Assembly (NCBI GenBank): GCA_963842725.1
Contig: CAWJHN010000004.1
Location: forward strand, 248,001-312,000
DNA: 64,000 bases
Direction: 5' to 3'
Source of the DNA: UBA10649 sp963842725
GTDB lineage: Bacteria; Actinomycetota; Actinomycetes; S36-B12
Below, one piece after another: positions 42,747 through 51,133 of the stretch. The position numbers and the translations under genes were made by a program. The notes under the pieces are model-generated. The model searched no databases. It saw only the letters and a list, made by a program, of their open reading frames with translations, and was not told where the DNA came from. How positions within the stretch are numbered: position 1 is the stretch's first letter; every line of letters begins with the position of its first letter.

Positions 42747-44056
42747 GGGCCTACGGCGGCGAGGCGCTGACCCGCACCCGAGTTGACCAGCGCCGCCGAG
42801 TAGCTGCACATGAGGCCGGCCGTGGTGGTCGCCCACCCGAACGCGGCCGCGTGCATCCGCGCACCGTGGGACAGCTCCTCGCGCAGACGCGGCTCGCGCA
42901 CGATCCGCGCGATCGCATGGGCGAAGTCCCGTGGGTCATGCCCGTCGACGAGGATCCCGCTCACCGCGTCGGCCACCGCCGTGCGCAGTCCGCCGACCGA
43001 GGCCGCCACGACGGGTGTTCCGCAGGCCTGGGCCTCCACGGCCACGAGGCCGAACGACTCCGAGTAGGACGGAACCACCGCGACGTCGGCGGCCCGGTAC
43101 CAGTCGGCCAGCTCGTCGCGGCCGGACGGCGGCTCGAACCGCACCACGTCGGCGATGCCGAGCTGGTGGGCGAGGTCGACCAGGCCCGTCGGCTGGTCCA
43201 GCCCGCTGCCGGAGGGGCCACCGCACACCACCACGACGAGGCGCTCCCGAATCGCCGGATCGACCGCGATCATCTCGGCGGCGGCGCGCAGCAGGATGTC
43301 CGGAGCCTTCAGCGGCTGGATCCGCCCGACGAAGAGCAGCACCGTGGCGTCCGGTGCCAGTCCGTGCCGGCGCCGCGCGGCCGATCGGTCACCCGGGCGG
43401 AACACCTCCAGGTCGACGCCGGGATGGACGACGTCGACCGCCGAGGGATCTGCCCCGTACAGGGTGACCAGCTCGTGGGCCTCGTCGTCGGTGTTCGCGA
43501 TGAGCCGGTCGGAAGCGGCCACGACCTGCTCCTCGCCGATGACGCGCATCGCCGGCTCGGGCGCATCGCCCTCCGCCAGGTCGCGGTTCTTGACCTTGGC
43601 CATGGTGTGCATCGAGTGCACCAGCGGGACGTTCCAGCGCTCCTTGGACAGCCAGCCGACCTGCCCAGACAGCCAGTAGTGGGAGTGGATCAGGTCGAAC
43701 CAGCCCTCGGGCCGGGCGGCCTCGGCCCGCATGACGCCGGCGGTCACCGCGCACAGCTGACCGGGCAGGTCCTGCTTGAGCAGCCCCTCGAAGGGACCGG
43801 CGGTGACGTGGCGGATGGTGACGCCGGGGGAGAGCTCCACCACCGGCGGCAGGGCGGAGGACGTGGCCCGGGTGAAGACCTCGACCTCGATGCCGGACTC
43901 GGCGAGTCGGCGGGCCGTCTCGACCACGTAGACGTTCATGCCACCGGCGTCACCCGTGCCGGGCTGGTCGAGCGGCGAGGTGTGGATCGACAGCACCGCG
44001 ATGCGCCGTGGCAGCGGTGCCCTGCGGATCGCCGACAGTCGCGCGGGTGCGGTCAT
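42743..44056 (-). CDS. mshA: D-inositol-3-phosphate glycosyltransferase MshA
   Basis: 437 residues, GT4 family. The N-terminal acceptor loop DQPGTGDAGGMNVYVVETAR is characteristic of MshA. Donor site motif PSYSESFGLVAVEAQACGTP in the C-terminal domain. Transfers GlcNAc from UDP-GlcNAc to inositol-3-phosphate, the first step of mycothiol synthesis. First gene of a four-gene leftward run. The 130 bases between it and phoU hold no recognisable gene. Confidence 0.95.
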   Translation of the reverse strand: MTAPARLSAIRRAPLPRRIAVLSIHTSPLDQPGTGDAGGMNVYVVETARRLAESGIEVEVFTRATSSALPPVVELSPGVTIRHVTAGPFEGLLKQDLPGQLCAVTAGVMRAEAARPEGWFDLIHSHYWLSGQVGWLSKERWNVPLVHSMHTMAKVKNRDLAEGDAPEPAMRVIGEEQVVAASDRLIANTDDEAHELVTLYGADPSAVDVVHPGVDLEVFRPGDRSAARRRHGLAPDATVLLFVGRIQPLKAPDILLRAAAEMIAVDPAIRERLVVVVCGGPSGSGLDQPTGLVDLAHQLGIADVVRFEPPSGRDELADWYRAADVAVVPSYSESFGLVAVEAQACGTPVVAASVGGLRTAVADAVSGILVDGHDPRDFAHAIARIVREPRLREELSHGARMHAAAFGWATTTAGLMCSYSAALVNSGAGQRLAAVGP

Positions 44057-44188
44057 GTGTGCTCACCGCCCCTCGTCGACCCTGCTCGATGTGGCAGGCA
44101 ACCGACGAGAAGTCTGGACTATTCCGGCCCGATCGGCCACCTGAGGGGAGCGCGCCCGCCGGCCGAGGCCGATTGCCCGGGACAGTGC

Positions 44189-44845
44189 TCAGAGCGTGAC
44201 GCCGACGTACGGCTCGCCCGTCACGATCGTGACGACCCGGCGGGTCACGGACACGGCGTGGTCGGCGTACCTCTCGTAGTACCGCGACAGGAGGGTCACG
44301 TCGATCGCGGCCTCGACGCCGTGGGTCCACGAGGGTGACAGGACGATCGTGAACAGCTCGCGATGCAGGCGGTCCATCTCCTGGTCGTGCCGTGCGATGT
44401 CGGCGCCGAGGGTGACGTCGCGTGTTGCGATGACCGAGCCCGTCTTGGACACGATGGCCTCAGCGAGACCGCCCATCTCGGCGAAGGTCGCCCTCAGCTC
44501 CTGGGGGACCGACGGCCGCGGGTAGCGGAGCCTGGCCTGCTTGGCCACGTGCTCGGCCAGGTCGCCCATGCGCTCCAGGGACGCGGCGATCCGCAGGGAC
44601 CCGATGACGACCCGCAGGTCGCTGGCCACCGGGTGCTGCAGGGCGATCAGGTCGAAGCACTGCTCCTCGACGTCCGCGGTCAGGGTGTCGATCTGAGCGT
44701 CCGCATCGATCACGGCCTCGGCCAGCCCCAGGTCGGCGTCGAGGAGGGCCTGCGTGGCCCGGTTCATGGCGGACCCGACGATTCTCGTCATCTGCACCAG
44801 CTCGCCGTAGACCGTGTCCAACTGCTCCTGCTGGGTCGCTCTCAT
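44189..44845 (-). CDS. phoU: Phosphate signalling protein PhoU
   Basis: 218 residues, two repeats of a three-helix bundle. Metal-binding E/D motifs are ASLERMGDLAEHVAKQARLR and SRYYERYADHAVSVTRRV. Negative modulator of the Pst transporter and its sensor kinase. I took the ATG at 44845 rather than the longer in-frame start at 44980. Divergent from the SenX3-like kinase with Pho-box-like repeats between. Confidence 0.94.
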   Translation of the reverse strand: MRATQQEQLDTVYGELVQMTRIVGSAMNRATQALLDADLGLAEAVIDADAQIDTLTADVEEQCFDLIALQHPVASDLRVVIGSLRIAASLERMGDLAEHVAKQARLRYPRPSVPQELRATFAEMGGLAEAIVSKTGSVIATRDVTLGADIARHDQEMDRLHRELFTIVLSPSWTHGVEAAIDVTLLSRYYERYADHAVSVTRRVVTIVTGEPYVGVTL

Positions 44846-44917
44846 GCGGTCGGGCTCCTTCGTCCGGGCTGCGAGACCGCCACCATATGCCCGTGGGTGG
44901 GCGATCCGTTGCCTCGA

Positions 44918-44966
44918 GATGAACGGCGACCGACGTCCGGATGAACACATGGTGGAGCAGGTGAAC
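44918..44966. promoter_or_regulatory. Candidate PHO box (direct repeats)
   Basis: GATGAAC at 44918-44924 and 44940-44946 are 22 bases (two 11-base turns) apart, with GGTGGAG at 44951 in 11-base phase and GGTGAAC at 44960-44966. On the other strand these read GTTCATC/GTTCACC, the half-site of PhoP and RegX3 boxes. They lie between phoU and the kinase/regulator pair, the expected place for RegX3 control. Confidence 0.5.
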
Positions 44967-45038
44967 GTCCGGAGAATCATTCGGCTGCCCGGGGGCCGAT
45001 CGTCCGGAGCATCGCGACCGTGCTCCTATCCTTGCCAT

Positions 45039-46184
45039 GTGGTTCGCCGACGTCGTGCAGGAGCAGGGCCCGTGGAGGGCGTTCGCCGCCCTGCGGCCAT
45101 CAGGTCGGCGGTTCCCGAGGAGGTCATCCGCGTCCTGAGCGTGCTGCCCTCGGCCTCCCTGGTCGTGGCGCCCGACGGCGCGGTCCTCCGCACGAGCGCT
45201 CGCGCCCTCGCCCTCGGCCTCGTGAGCCGGGGCACCGTGACCATCCCCGACATCGTCCACCTCATCGACCGGGTGGCCGGCGACGGCATGGCCCGGGAGC
45301 AGGAGATGCGGGTGCGCCGTCCGCCGCTGGGCCGCGAACTGCTCGAACTGCGCGTGCGAGTGGCCGCCCTCGGCATGGGTGCCATCCTCGTGCTGATCGA
45401 CGATCTGGCCGAGGAGCGCCGGGTCGACGTGGTGCGCCGCGACTTCGTGGCCAACGTGAGCCATGAGCTGAAGACGCCCGTCGGCGCCCTGTCGCTGCTT
45501 GCGGAGGCCGTGCTGGCGGCCAGCGACGACGCCGAGCAGGTCCGCCACTTCGCCGAGCGGATGCAGATCGAGGCGTCGCGGCTGAGCCATCTCATCCAGG
45601 ACGTGATCGACCTGTCCCGGCTGCAGGGCGACGACCCGCTCACGCACGCGGATGTCGTCGACGTCGACGACCTGGTGAACCGCGCGCTGGACGAGGTGCG
45701 CACCGTTGCCACCACCCAGGACATCGAACTGGTCAGCGGCGACCCGACGGGTGGAGTCGTCTACGGCGACTACGGCCAGCTTCTCACCGCCCTGCGCAAC
45801 CTGGTCACGAACGCCATCGCCTACTCGCCCGCGCACACCAGGGTCGCGATCGGCGTGCGCGTCGGCGACTCGATCGTGGAGATCTCGGTGAAGGACCAGG
45901 GCATCGGCATCCCGGTCAACGACCTCGACCGGATCTTCGAGCGCTTCTACCGGGTCGATCCGGCGCGGTCCCGCATCACGGGCGGCACCGGCCTGGGCCT
46001 GGCCATCGTGAAGCACGTGTGCCAGAACCATGGCGGTGAGTGCACCGTATGGTCGGAGCCGGGCGTGGGATCGACCTTCACGCTGCGGCTGCCCACCTAT
46101 CAGGCGTCCACGCCGTTCGACCGACCCGAGCACCCGCTCGAGGTGGATCTCCTCACGAGCCCCAACGGAGAGGCGCACACATGA
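45039..46184 (+). CDS. senX3: SenX3-like phosphate sensor histidine kinase
   Basis: About 381 residues from GTG 45039; the start is uncertain. PAS-like region (LPSASLVVAPDG), HisKA box RRDFVANVSHELKTPVGAL with the phospho-His, and HATPase motifs NLVTNAIAYSP, DQGIGIP and GGTGLGLAIVKH. It is very close to SenX3 in the catalytic half, but the expected N-terminal membrane helices are absent in any frame upstream. Coupled to regX3 by a four-base overlap. Phosphate sensing through PstSCAB-PhoU is the likely input. Confidence 0.88.
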   Translation: MVRRRRAGAGPVEGVRRPAAIRSAVPEEVIRVLSVLPSASLVVAPDGAVLRTSARALALGLVSRGTVTIPDIVHLIDRVAGDGMAREQEMRVRRPPLGRELLELRVRVAALGMGAILVLIDDLAEERRVDVVRRDFVANVSHELKTPVGALSLLAEAVLAASDDAEQVRHFAERMQIEASRLSHLIQDVIDLSRLQGDDPLTHADVVDVDDLVNRALDEVRTVATTQDIELVSGDPTGGVVYGDYGQLLTALRNLVTNAIAYSPAHTRVAIGVRVGDSIVEISVKDQGIGIPVNDLDRIFERFYRVDPARSRITGGTGLGLAIVKHVCQNHGGECTVWSEPGVGSTFTLRLPTYQASTPFDRPEHPLEVDLLTSPNGEAHT

Positions 46185-46861
46185 CGCGGGTACTCGTGGT
46201 CGAGGACGAGGAGTCCTTCTCGGAGGCGCTGGCCTTCATGCTGCGCCGCGAGGGGTACGAGGTCGCCGTGGCCGCTGACGGCAACGCGGCGATCGAGCAC
46301 TTCGAGCGGCATGGCGCAGATCTCGTCCTGCTCGACCTGATGCTCCCGGGGATCTCCGGCACCGAGGTGTGCCGGCACATCCGGCTGTCGTCGAAGGTGC
46401 CGATCATCATGCTCACGGCGAAGGACGGCGAGATCGACAAGGTCGTCGGGCTGGAGCTCGGGGCCGACGACTACGTGACGAAGCCGTTCTCATCGCGCGA
46501 GCTGCTCGCGCGGGTCCGTGCGGTCCTGCGTCGCAACGGCGAGATGGACGAGCTGCTGCCCGCCACCGTCGAGGCCGGGCCGGTCCGACTCGATGTCGAC
46601 CGGCACGTGGTCACGGTCCGCGGCCAGACGGTTCCGATGCCGCTCAAGGAGTTCGACCTGCTCGAGCTTCTGGTCCGCAACTCGGGGCGGGTGCTGACCC
46701 GCGGCCAGCTGATCGACCGGGTTTGGGGCTCGGACTACGTCGGGGACACCAAGACGCTGGATGTGCACGTCAAGCGGCTGCGCGCGAAGCTCGAGGAGGA
46801 CCCGGCCAACCCGACGCACCTGCTGACGGTCCGCGGCCTCGGGTACAAGTTCGAGGCCTAG
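46181..46861 (+). CDS. regX3: Response regulator RegX3
   Basis: 226 residues, OmpR/PhoB type. Receiver acidic residues VVEDEE, phospho-Asp in LVLLDLMLPG, Thr in IIMLTAKDG and Lys in YVTKPFSS. Winged helix ends LDVHVKRLRAKLEEDPANPT and TVRGLGYKFEA. Activates phosphate-starvation genes, here plausibly phoU and the ppk/pst run. Its last 26 bases are duplicated just downstream. Confidence 0.94.
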   Translation: MTRVLVVEDEESFSEALAFMLRREGYEVAVAADGNAAIEHFERHGADLVLLDLMLPGISGTEVCRHIRLSSKVPIIMLTAKDGEIDKVVGLELGADDYVTKPFSSRELLARVRAVLRRNGEMDELLPATVEAGPVRLDVDRHVVTVRGQTVPMPLKEFDLLELLVRNSGRVLTRGQLIDRVWGSDYVGDTKTLDVHVKRLRAKLEEDPANPTHLLTVRGLGYKFEA

Positions 46862-46894
46862 TAGGAGCGCCTCGGGTACGAGTTCGAGGCCTAG
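46836..46894. repeat. Short tandem duplication of the regX3 3' end
   Basis: Bases 46836-46861 recur at 46869-46894 with one mismatch (ACAAGT versus ACGAGT), a 33-base period equal to eleven codons. The second copy is in frame behind a TAG-TAG pair, so it adds nothing to the protein. Confidence 0.9.
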
Positions 46895-46903
46895 TTCCGA
46901 CGG

Positions 46904-47434
46904 TCAGCCGGCGGCCGGCGAGGCGGCCGGCACCGGTGCCGTGGCCGGCTCGGGTGCGATGCCCTCGTAGTAGCCGGCGGGCGGCACCGTCAGGGCCGAG
47001 AAGGACACGAGCCCGGCGTCCTGGAATCCCAGCACGACCGGGACGTAGCTCGACACCGGGACGTCGAGCTCGTAGGTGTTGATGAAGTTGGCCGACTCGT
47101 ACGCGAACGGGACGGACGCCCCCGGCGCGATCTGGCTGGCGCCCTCCGGGACGGTGACCTGCACGCCGTTGATGGTCGCGTAGACCAGCGTGTCGGGGAC
47201 GGGTCCGGTGTTCACGATCCGGGTCAGCAGTGTCGCCGATGACGAGCCCTCGGGACCGAGGACCAGGGTGGCGTCCTCGACGTGCATGGCGCCCGCCTGG
47301 GCGTCGACGCCGTTGCCGGAGTTCATCGTTGCCTGCGTGGTCGTGGTCGCCTGCTGGCCGTTGAAGCAGCCCGTGAGTGCAGGGGCAGCGAGGACGACCA
47401 TGGCGGATACGGCGGCGAGGTGGGTGCGCTTCAC
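46904..47434 (-). CDS. Lipoprotein of unknown function
   Basis: 176 residues from GTG 47434. Signal peptide with lipobox LTGC (Cys23), a Thr/Gln-rich spacer, then a domain of about 130 residues with beta-strand character (VEDATLVLGPEGSSSATLLT) that looks like DUF461/copper-chaperone-type Ig-fold lipoproteins, and a Pro/Ala tail. No Met/His copper motif is evident. TACTCT six bases upstream suggests a leaderless transcript. Divergent from carD. Confidence 0.75.
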   Translation of the reverse strand: MKRTHLAAVSAMVVLAAPALTGCFNGQQATTTTQATMNSGNGVDAQAGAMHVEDATLVLGPEGSSSATLLTRIVNTGPVPDTLVYATINGVQVTVPEGASQIAPGASVPFAYESANFINTYELDVPVSSYVPVVLGFQDAGLVSFSALTVPPAGYYEGIAPEPATAPVPAASPAAG

Positions 47435-47440
47435 GGGCAC

Positions 47441-47446
47441 AGAGTA
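47441..47446 (-). promoter_or_regulatory. Probable -10 of a leaderless lipoprotein promoter
   Basis: TACTCT on the minus strand, six bases before the GTG at 47434. Confidence 0.4.
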
Positions 47447-47550
47447 GCGAAGGGCGGGCGGGTTCCCGTGCCTGCTCCACCGATTGGCGGCCGGAATCGC
47501 AGCCGATCCCCCGTGGTAGCCTTGACTCCCTGGGAAAGGGGTTCTTCTCT

Positions 47551-48033
47551 ATGGCGTTCAACGTCGGCGACACTGTTGTCTATCCGCACCATGGGGCTGC
47601 TCTCATCGAGGCGGTCGAGATTCGGACCATAAAGGGGGAGGACCGCGAGTACCTGGTCCTTCGGGTCGCCCAGGGCGACCTGACCGTCCGGGTGCCTGCC
47701 GACAACGTCGACCTCGTCGGAGTCCGCGACGTCGTCAACGCCGAGGGCCTCGACCGCGTCTTCAACGTCCTTCGCCAGCCGTACACGGAGGAGCCGACCA
47801 ACTGGTCGCGCCGGTACAAGGCGAACCTCGAAAAGCTCGCATCGGGCGACGTCATCAAGGTGGCCGAGGTCGTACGCGACCTGTGGCGTCGCGAGCGCGA
47901 GCGCGGGCTGTCCGCCGGCGAGAAGCGCATGCTGGCCAAGGCCCGTCAGATCCTGGTGAGCGAGCTCGCCCTGGCCGAGAAGACGAACGAGGACAAGGCC
48001 GAGGCCATCCTCGACGAAGTCCTCGCCTCCTAG
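47551..48033 (+). CDS. carD: CarD family RNA polymerase-binding regulator
   Basis: 160 residues, the usual length. N-terminal Tudor-like RNAP-interaction domain (FNVGDTVVYPHHGAALIEAV) and C-terminal helical DNA-binding part with the key Trp in VVRDLWRRERERGLS. Stabilises the open complex at rRNA and housekeeping promoters. GGGAAAGGGG lies ahead of the ATG. Followed by ispD and ispF as in mycobacteria. Confidence 0.96.
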   Translation: MAFNVGDTVVYPHHGAALIEAVEIRTIKGEDREYLVLRVAQGDLTVRVPADNVDLVGVRDVVNAEGLDRVFNVLRQPYTEEPTNWSRRYKANLEKLASGDVIKVAEVVRDLWRRERERGLSAGEKRMLAKARQILVSELALAEKTNEDKAEAILDEVLAS

Positions 48034-48051
48034 CACCCGACTCCCCGCCAC

Positions 48052-48777
48052 ATGGTGGAGACTTCGGCGACCGGGCGCACCGCGGTGCTCGTCCCGGCTG
48101 CTGGCCGCGGTGAGCGGCTCGGTCCGGGCATGCCCAAGGCGTTGCGCCCCCTCGGTGGCATCCCGATGCTCGTTCATGCCGTGCGCGCCCTCGCAGCGAG
48201 CCGAGTCGTGGACCTGGTCGTGGTGGCCGCGCCCGAGGACAGCGTCGACACCGTCGCCGCCATGCTCGCGGAGCAGTCGTTCCAGGCCGATGTCACGGTG
48301 GTGACCGGCGGCGAGACCCGGCAGGACTCGGTCGTCCGGGCGCTCCTCGCGCTGCCGGACGACATCGACGTCGTCCTGGTCCATGACGCGGCCCGGCCCC
48401 TCGTCCCTGTCGAGATGGTCACGGCTGTCGTCAGTGCGGTGCGCCGGGGCCATCCGGCCGTCGTTCCCGGCCTGCCCGTCGTCGACACCATCAAGCAGGT
48501 CGATGGCAACGCGAACGTCGAGCGCACCGTCGACCGGCATGCCCTCCGAGCGATCCAGACCCCCCAGGGCTTCCGCCGCGAGGTGCTCCAGAGTGCGCAC
48601 GCGGCCGCGGACGTCGACGGGCCGCTCGTGACCGACGACGCCGGCCTCGCGGAGCGCCTCGGCATCCCGGTGCACGTGATCCCCGGTCACGAGGAGGCCT
48701 TCAAGGTCACCCGTCCGTTCGACGTCGTCATGGCCGAGGCCGTGCTCGCCCGACGGAGGGCAGCCGGTGCCGTCTGA
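48052..48777 (+). CDS. ispD: 2-C-methyl-D-erythritol 4-phosphate cytidylyltransferase
   Basis: 241 residues. CTP-binding motif VLVPAAGRGERLGPGMPKAL and DAARPLVPVEM are intact. Third step of the MEP isoprenoid pathway. Its 3' end overlaps ispF by 11 bases. Confidence 0.95.
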   Translation: MVETSATGRTAVLVPAAGRGERLGPGMPKALRPLGGIPMLVHAVRALAASRVVDLVVVAAPEDSVDTVAAMLAEQSFQADVTVVTGGETRQDSVVRALLALPDDIDVVLVHDAARPLVPVEMVTAVVSAVRRGHPAVVPGLPVVDTIKQVDGNANVERTVDRHALRAIQTPQGFRREVLQSAHAAADVDGPLVTDDAGLAERLGIPVHVIPGHEEAFKVTRPFDVVMAEAVLARRRAAGAV

Positions 48778-49243
48778 CGCCTTCGTCGGGATCGGCACCG
48801 ACGTCCATGCCCTGGCACCGGGCCGACCCCTGTGGCTGGCCGGCCTGCACTGGCCCGGCGAGACGGGGCTGGCCGGCCACTCCGATGCGGACGTCGCCGC
48901 CCACGCGCTGTGCGACGCGCTGCTCTCGGCGGCCGGGCTGGGTGACCTCGGCTCGGTGTTCGGCACGTCCGACCCCGCCTGGTCCGATGCCTCGGGGGTC
49001 TCGCTGCTGGCCCACACGGCCGGGCTGGTGCGCGAGGCGGGTTTGCGCATCGTGAACTGCAGCGTCCAGGTGGTCGGGAACCGACCGCGCGTCGGGACCC
49101 GCAGACAGGAGGCGCAGGATGTGCTGGGAGCCGCGATCGGCGCCCCGGTGCGCGTCTCCGGCACCACCACGGACGGCCTCGGCCTCACCGGCAGGGGAGA
49201 AGGCGTCGCCGCGATCGCCGTGGCGTCGGTGTGCCCGGCGTGA
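48767..49243 (+). CDS. ispF: 2-C-methyl-D-erythritol 2,4-cyclodiphosphate synthase
   Basis: 158 residues. Metal-binding GTDVHALAPGRPL and HSDADVAAHALCDALL motifs present. GTG start at 48767 inside ispD. Fifth step of the MEP pathway. Confidence 0.95.
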   Translation: MPSDAFVGIGTDVHALAPGRPLWLAGLHWPGETGLAGHSDADVAAHALCDALLSAAGLGDLGSVFGTSDPAWSDASGVSLLAHTAGLVREAGLRIVNCSVQVVGNRPRVGTRRQEAQDVLGAAIGAPVRVSGTTTDGLGLTGRGEGVAAIAVASVCPA

Positions 49244-49269
49244 TCGCCGGGCCGGATGAGGAGTCTCCA

Positions 49270-49668
49270 GTGACGCAGATACCCGACACGGCCCGGACCT
49301 GGCTGGACGGACCCGAGTTCGCGACGATCGCGACGATCATGCCCGACGGGCAGCCCCAGCTGTCGGTCGTGTGGATCGAGCGTGACGGCGACGATGTCCT
49401 CGTCAGCACCATCAAGGGTCGCCGCAAGCACCGCAACATCGAGCGTGACCCGCGGGTGACGGTGCTGGTCTACCCCCGCGACAGCCCGTACGAGTACGTG
49501 GAGGTGCGCGGACGGGCCACGATGACCGACGAGGGCGGTCGCGAGCTGATCGACCGGCTCGCCCGCGCGTACAAGGGTGCCGATCGCTACCTCGGCGACG
49601 ACGGGACCGACAACGTTCGGGTGGTCGTCCGGATCACGCCCGACAAGGTGGTCATCCGCTCGTCCTGA
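49270..49668 (+). CDS. PPOX-class F420-dependent or flavin-binding protein
   Basis: 132 residues, split-barrel fold of the pyridoxamine-5'-phosphate-oxidase class. Typical pattern: FATIATIMPDGQPQLSVVW, then VSTIKGRRKHRNIERDPRVT and VEVRGRATM. Such actinobacterial proteins bind F420 or FMN and reduce small molecules; which one cannot be told here. GTG 49270 was chosen for its GAGGAG; it lies 26 bases after ispF. Confidence 0.85.
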   Translation: MTQIPDTARTWLDGPEFATIATIMPDGQPQLSVVWIERDGDDVLVSTIKGRRKHRNIERDPRVTVLVYPRDSPYEYVEVRGRATMTDEGGRELIDRLARAYKGADRYLGDDGTDNVRVVVRITPDKVVIRSS

Positions 49669-49685
49669 GCGCCGTCTCGGGTCGG

Positions 49686-49691
49686 TACTGT
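49686..49691 (+). promoter_or_regulatory. Probable -10 of a leaderless cysS promoter
   Basis: TACTGT, seven bases before the GTG start of cysS. Confidence 0.45.
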
Positions 49692-49698
49692 TCGGCCT

Positions 49699-51105
49699 GT
49701 GGCCCTCCGCTTCTACGACACCGCGACCCGCTCCGTTCGGGACTTCGTTCCCATCGAGGCCGGCAAGGCGGGCATCTACCTGTGCGGGGCCACGGTCCAG
49801 GCGCCCCCGCACGTCGGGCACATCCGCAGCGGAGTCGCCTTCGACGTCATCGGCCGCTGGCTGACGGCCCGCGGGCATGACGTGACGTTCGTTCGCAACG
49901 TCACCGACATCGACGACAAGATCATCCGCAACGCCGAGAACGAGGATGTGCCCTTCTGGGTCATCGCGATGCGCAACGAGCGTGCCTTCGCCCGCGCATA
50001 CGACGCGCTGGGCTGCCAGCAGCCGACCTACGAGCCGCGGGCAACCGGCCACATCCCCGAGATGGTGACGCTGATGGCCCGGCTGATCGACCTCGAGCAC
50101 GGCTATGCGGCTGGCGGGGACGTGTACTTCGACGTCCGATCGTTCCCGGAGTACGGGGCGCTGAGCGGACAGCGGCTCGACGACATGCTCCCGGCGGCCG
50201 ATTCCGAGGCTCACCTCAAGCGCGACCCCCGGGACTTCGCCATGTGGAAGTCCGCCAAGCCGGGCGAACCGGCGTGGGAGACGCCCTGGGGTCCGGGCCG
50301 ACCGGGCTGGCACGTCGAGTGCTCGGCGATGGCGCGCAAGTACCTGGGCGCCGCCTTCGACATCCACGGCGGCGGCCTCGACCTGGTCTTCCCGCACCAC
50401 GAGAACGAGATTGCGCAGTCGAAGGCGGTCGGCGACGGGTTCGCCAACTACTGGCTGCACAACGCCTGGGTCACGACGTCCGGCGAGAAGATGAGCAAGT
50501 CCCTGGGCAACTCGCTGCTGGTCGACGAGGTCCTGCGCAGGGTCCGCCCTGTGGAACTGCGGTACTACCTGGCCGGCGCCCACTACCGCTCGATGCTGGA
50601 GTACTCGGACGACTCGGTGTCGGAGGCAGGTCACGGGTACCGCCGGATCGAGGGCTTCCTGGCCCGGGCCGGCGAGTTCCTCGGCCGGACCGGGGCGCCG
50701 GACGTCCGCCCGGAGGCACGGCCGCCGGCGTTCGACGCGGCCATGGACGACGACATCGCGGTGCCGCAGGCCCTGGCCGTCCTGCACGAGACCGTCCGGG
50801 AGGGCAATGGCGCGCTGGCCGCCCGCGACGCCGACGCCGTGTCGGCTGCCTTCGCGGCGACGGTCGCGATGGTCGATGTGCTCGGCCTCAGCCCCTGGCA
50901 GCACCCCTGGTCCGCGGGGGGCGCCGGCGGACAGCGGCAGACCGAGGTCATCGACGCACTGGTGCAGGTGGTCCTTGCGCAGCGGCAGGAGGCCCGGGCC
51001 CGCAAGGACTTCGCCGCAGCCGACGCCATCCGCGACGGGCTCGACCGCATCGGCGTCCGGGTCGAGGACACCCCCGAGGGCGTCCGCTGGACACTCGATG
51101 ACTGA
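49699..51105 (+). CDS. cysS: Cysteinyl-tRNA synthetase
   Basis: 468 residues, class I synthetase. Zn-ligand Cys in IYLCGATVQ, HIGH equivalent PHVGHIRSG, WHVECSAMA, and KMSKS in GEKMSKSLGN. Mycothiol synthesis uses a separate paralogue (MshC), but this one has the full C-terminal domain of CysS. Probably cotranscribed with rlmB 28 bases on. Confidence 0.96.
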   Translation: MALRFYDTATRSVRDFVPIEAGKAGIYLCGATVQAPPHVGHIRSGVAFDVIGRWLTARGHDVTFVRNVTDIDDKIIRNAENEDVPFWVIAMRNERAFARAYDALGCQQPTYEPRATGHIPEMVTLMARLIDLEHGYAAGGDVYFDVRSFPEYGALSGQRLDDMLPAADSEAHLKRDPRDFAMWKSAKPGEPAWETPWGPGRPGWHVECSAMARKYLGAAFDIHGGGLDLVFPHHENEIAQSKAVGDGFANYWLHNAWVTTSGEKMSKSLGNSLLVDEVLRRVRPVELRYYLAGAHYRSMLEYSDDSVSEAGHGYRRIEGFLARAGEFLGRTGAPDVRPEARPPAFDAAMDDDIAVPQALAVLHETVREGNGALAARDADAVSAAFAATVAMVDVLGLSPWQHPWSAGGAGGQRQTEVIDALVQVVLAQRQEARARKDFAAADAIRDGLDRIGVRVEDTPEGVRWTLDD

Positions 51106-51133
51106 GCGCACGCAACCGACGGAAGGCTGACCC

